The translations under genes and the position numbers were made by a program. DNA of 64,000 bases, taken from IMG/VR virus record IMGVR_UViG_3300036770_004428, positions 1 through 64,000 of that record; one strand, 5' to 3'. The notes under the pieces are model-generated. The model searched no databases. It was not told the DNA's origin and saw only the letters and a program-made list of their open reading frames with translations. The DNA is from a virus. Positions within the stretch are counted from its first letter, which is position 1. Every line of letters begins with the position of its first letter. This document shows, piece by piece, positions 62,920-64,000 of the stretch.

Positions 62920-64000
62920 TTATTTCATTAATTGATTAATTCTTTTTAATTCCTCAATTAAGACATTGTCACCTGGATTATAATGTGCTAATTCTGGTTT
63001 AACATTATTATCTATATTTTTAGTCATTCTTTGTTTACCTTTTTCTTTAGCTGCCCTTCTTTTTTCTATTTCTTCATCTGAAGGTTTACCTTCTTTACCT
63101 TTAACAAAATTTGGTGTTTTAGACATTGTTGAGAAAAAGTTTTGTAGAGAACCAATTAATTTTTTAAATAATTCTGATCTTTTTTTATCGTCACTATAAC
63201 TACCCTTACCTTCTCTACTTATAATATATAGTTGTTTGAATAACTTTTTTATTTGATTATAGGTAGGATTATTTTTACAAGATTTGTTTAGTAAAACAAA
63301 AAGTTTAAATAAATCACTAAAAAAAGCGGTCATTTGATTTTCCCAACCCGATGGTAATTGTTGTTTTTTGTTTATATCTCTACTTCTAAGCGGTGCTTCC
63401 AATAGACCATTATCATAAAGTTGTCTTAAAGTTTCTGATATTGGTTTCCCGTTTATTTTTATAGAAGTTACTTTTGAATTTAAAAAGTTATCTAATAATG
63501 TTTTTTGGAACATTGTGTTACTAGAATAATCCATTAACTTCATTTTTCTTAATACCGAAGCTCTAGACTTAACCCCAGAAAGTAATTGATTTAAATCGTC
63601 TACATTTTTACTACAAAGATTATTGTTTTCCTTTTTAACAGGTTCACCATCTTTATTAGATTCAACGTTATCATCATCATCTAAATTATAGATTACTGGT
63701 ATATTTTCTTCGGTTGGTTTTATATTTTTAAGTGATTGTAATAAATCATCTAAAGTTTTTGCTCTAGACTGTCTTTGGCCTTTTTCTCTTAAAACTTTAA
63801 CAGTTATACCAGCCAAAACTAACCCAAGACCCAACGGGCCTAAAATATTACCTAAACCTTTTGCGGTGTAATAGGCTGCACCAGTTTTAACCGCGGTTCT
63901 AGTAACAAATTTAGTTACCAAAACAGGTACTTGTTTAACTATTATTGATTTTAAGAATGTACCTGATTTAGTACCATATAGTGTTGTATCTAAACCACTA
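62920..64000 (-). CDS. Tail-region protein, C-terminal part, cut by right edge
   Basis: The frame is open to the window edge, so the gene continues beyond it; the TTG codon at 63921 is internal, not the start. At least 359 residues are present. The upstream part is hydrophobic (GNILGPLGLGLVLAGITVKV), like an ejected or membrane-associated protein. The region SKVTSIKINGKPIS, NGLLEAPLRSRDINKKQQLP and WENQMTAFFSDLF is homologous to the 573-aa gene beside the tape measure. The C-terminus is basic with a short coiled tail. It sits before the tail tube gene. Confidence 0.6.
   Translation of the reverse strand, partial: SGLDTTLYGTKSGTFLKSIIVKQVPVLVTKFVTRTAVKTGAAYYTAKGLGNILGPLGLGLVLAGITVKVLREKGQRQSRAKTLDDLLQSLKNIKPTEENIPVIYNLDDDDNVESNKDGEPVKKENNNLCSKNVDDLNQLLSGVKSRASVLRKMKLMDYSSNTMFQKTLLDNFLNSKVTSIKINGKPISETLRQLYDNGLLEAPLRSRDINKKQQLPSGWENQMTAFFSDLFKLFVLLNKSCKNNPTYNQIKKLFKQLYIISREGKGSYSDDKKRSELFKKLIGSLQNFFSTMSKTPNFVKGKEGKPSDEEIEKRRAAKEKGKQRMTKNIDNNVKPELAHYNPGDNVLIEELKRINQLMK

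Noticed and set aside
63919-63921. TTG as start of the right-edge gene
   Set aside because: The frame stays open upstream to the window edge, so the TTG is internal.
1-64000. Alternative genetic code (recoded TAG or TGA)
   Set aside because: Long genes contain no in-frame TAG or TGA and genes end normally; standard code 11 fits.
1-64000. CRISPR arrays, tRNA genes, insertion sequences
   Set aside because: Gaps between genes are short (mostly below 130 bp, about 180 bp at most) and hold no regular repeat-spacer pattern, cloverleaf or transposase.

Overview
The window is a slice of a large, AT-rich, tailed-phage genome with a contractile tail (T4-like myovirus gene set). Nearly everything is on the minus strand, so transcription runs from high to low coordinates. 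The recognisable set includes a gp19-like tail tube, a gp26-like hub or tail chaperone protein, a tape measure protein, gp53-, gp25- and gp6-like baseplate proteins, UvsX, a gp32-like single-strand binding protein, a DnaB/gp41-like helicase, a primase, a FEN-type exonuclease, a RuvC-like resolvase and a class II ribonucleotide reductase. No head, lysis, tRNA, integrase or CRISPR features were seen. Both edges cut a gene.

The likely host is a member of the Bacteroidota (Flavobacteriia-like). Three sequence facts point there. Both plus-strand genes are preceded by TATATTTG, which fits the Bacteroidetes -7 element TAnnTTTG, and one also has TTTG 19 bp upstream. Start codons follow A-rich leaders rather than Shine-Dalgarno sequences. 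Two tail proteins carry the Cys-Asp-Pro/Asn-Tyr-Asn-Pro calcium-binding-like motif that is common in flavobacterial surface proteins. Host assignment remains an inference.

Layout in the direction of transcription (right to left): 64.0-62.3 kb holds a truncated gene paralogous to a later one, the tail tube and a tiny basic protein. A plus-strand M20-type peptidase gene with its own promoter and terminator interrupts the tail genes at 61.2-62.2 kb. From 61.0 to 41.8 kb lie the gp26-like protein with a probable programmed frameshift extension, a 573-aa paralogue, the tape measure, a 1802-aa baseplate protein with an OmpA-like domain, a gp53/LysM-like protein and a 2623-aa hub ending in two peptidoglycan hydrolase domains. 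From 41.8 to 38.3 kb there are virion-like and unknown proteins. From 38.1 to 31.1 kb lies the replication and nucleotide block (SSB, UvsX, FEN, helicase, NrdJ). From 31.0 to 5.2 kb is a 26-kb run of baseplate, fibre and adhesin-like genes beginning with gp25 and gp6 and ending with three genes that share an N-terminal module. From 5.2 kb to the left edge are RuvC, primase, a RecB-like nuclease, a DruA-like (DUF4338) protein and a P-loop NTPase fragment.

The genes are packed with 1-20 bp gaps or TAATG stop-start overlaps. A repeated element, ATATTTAT(A/T) on the coding strand, lies 12-36 nt upstream of the first gene of seven minus-strand blocks and is the best candidate for a phage late promoter. 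Four strong and one weaker hairpin terminators separate blocks. Several starts were moved to a better ATG, and three genes too short for usual cut-offs (58, 37 and 31 aa) were added.
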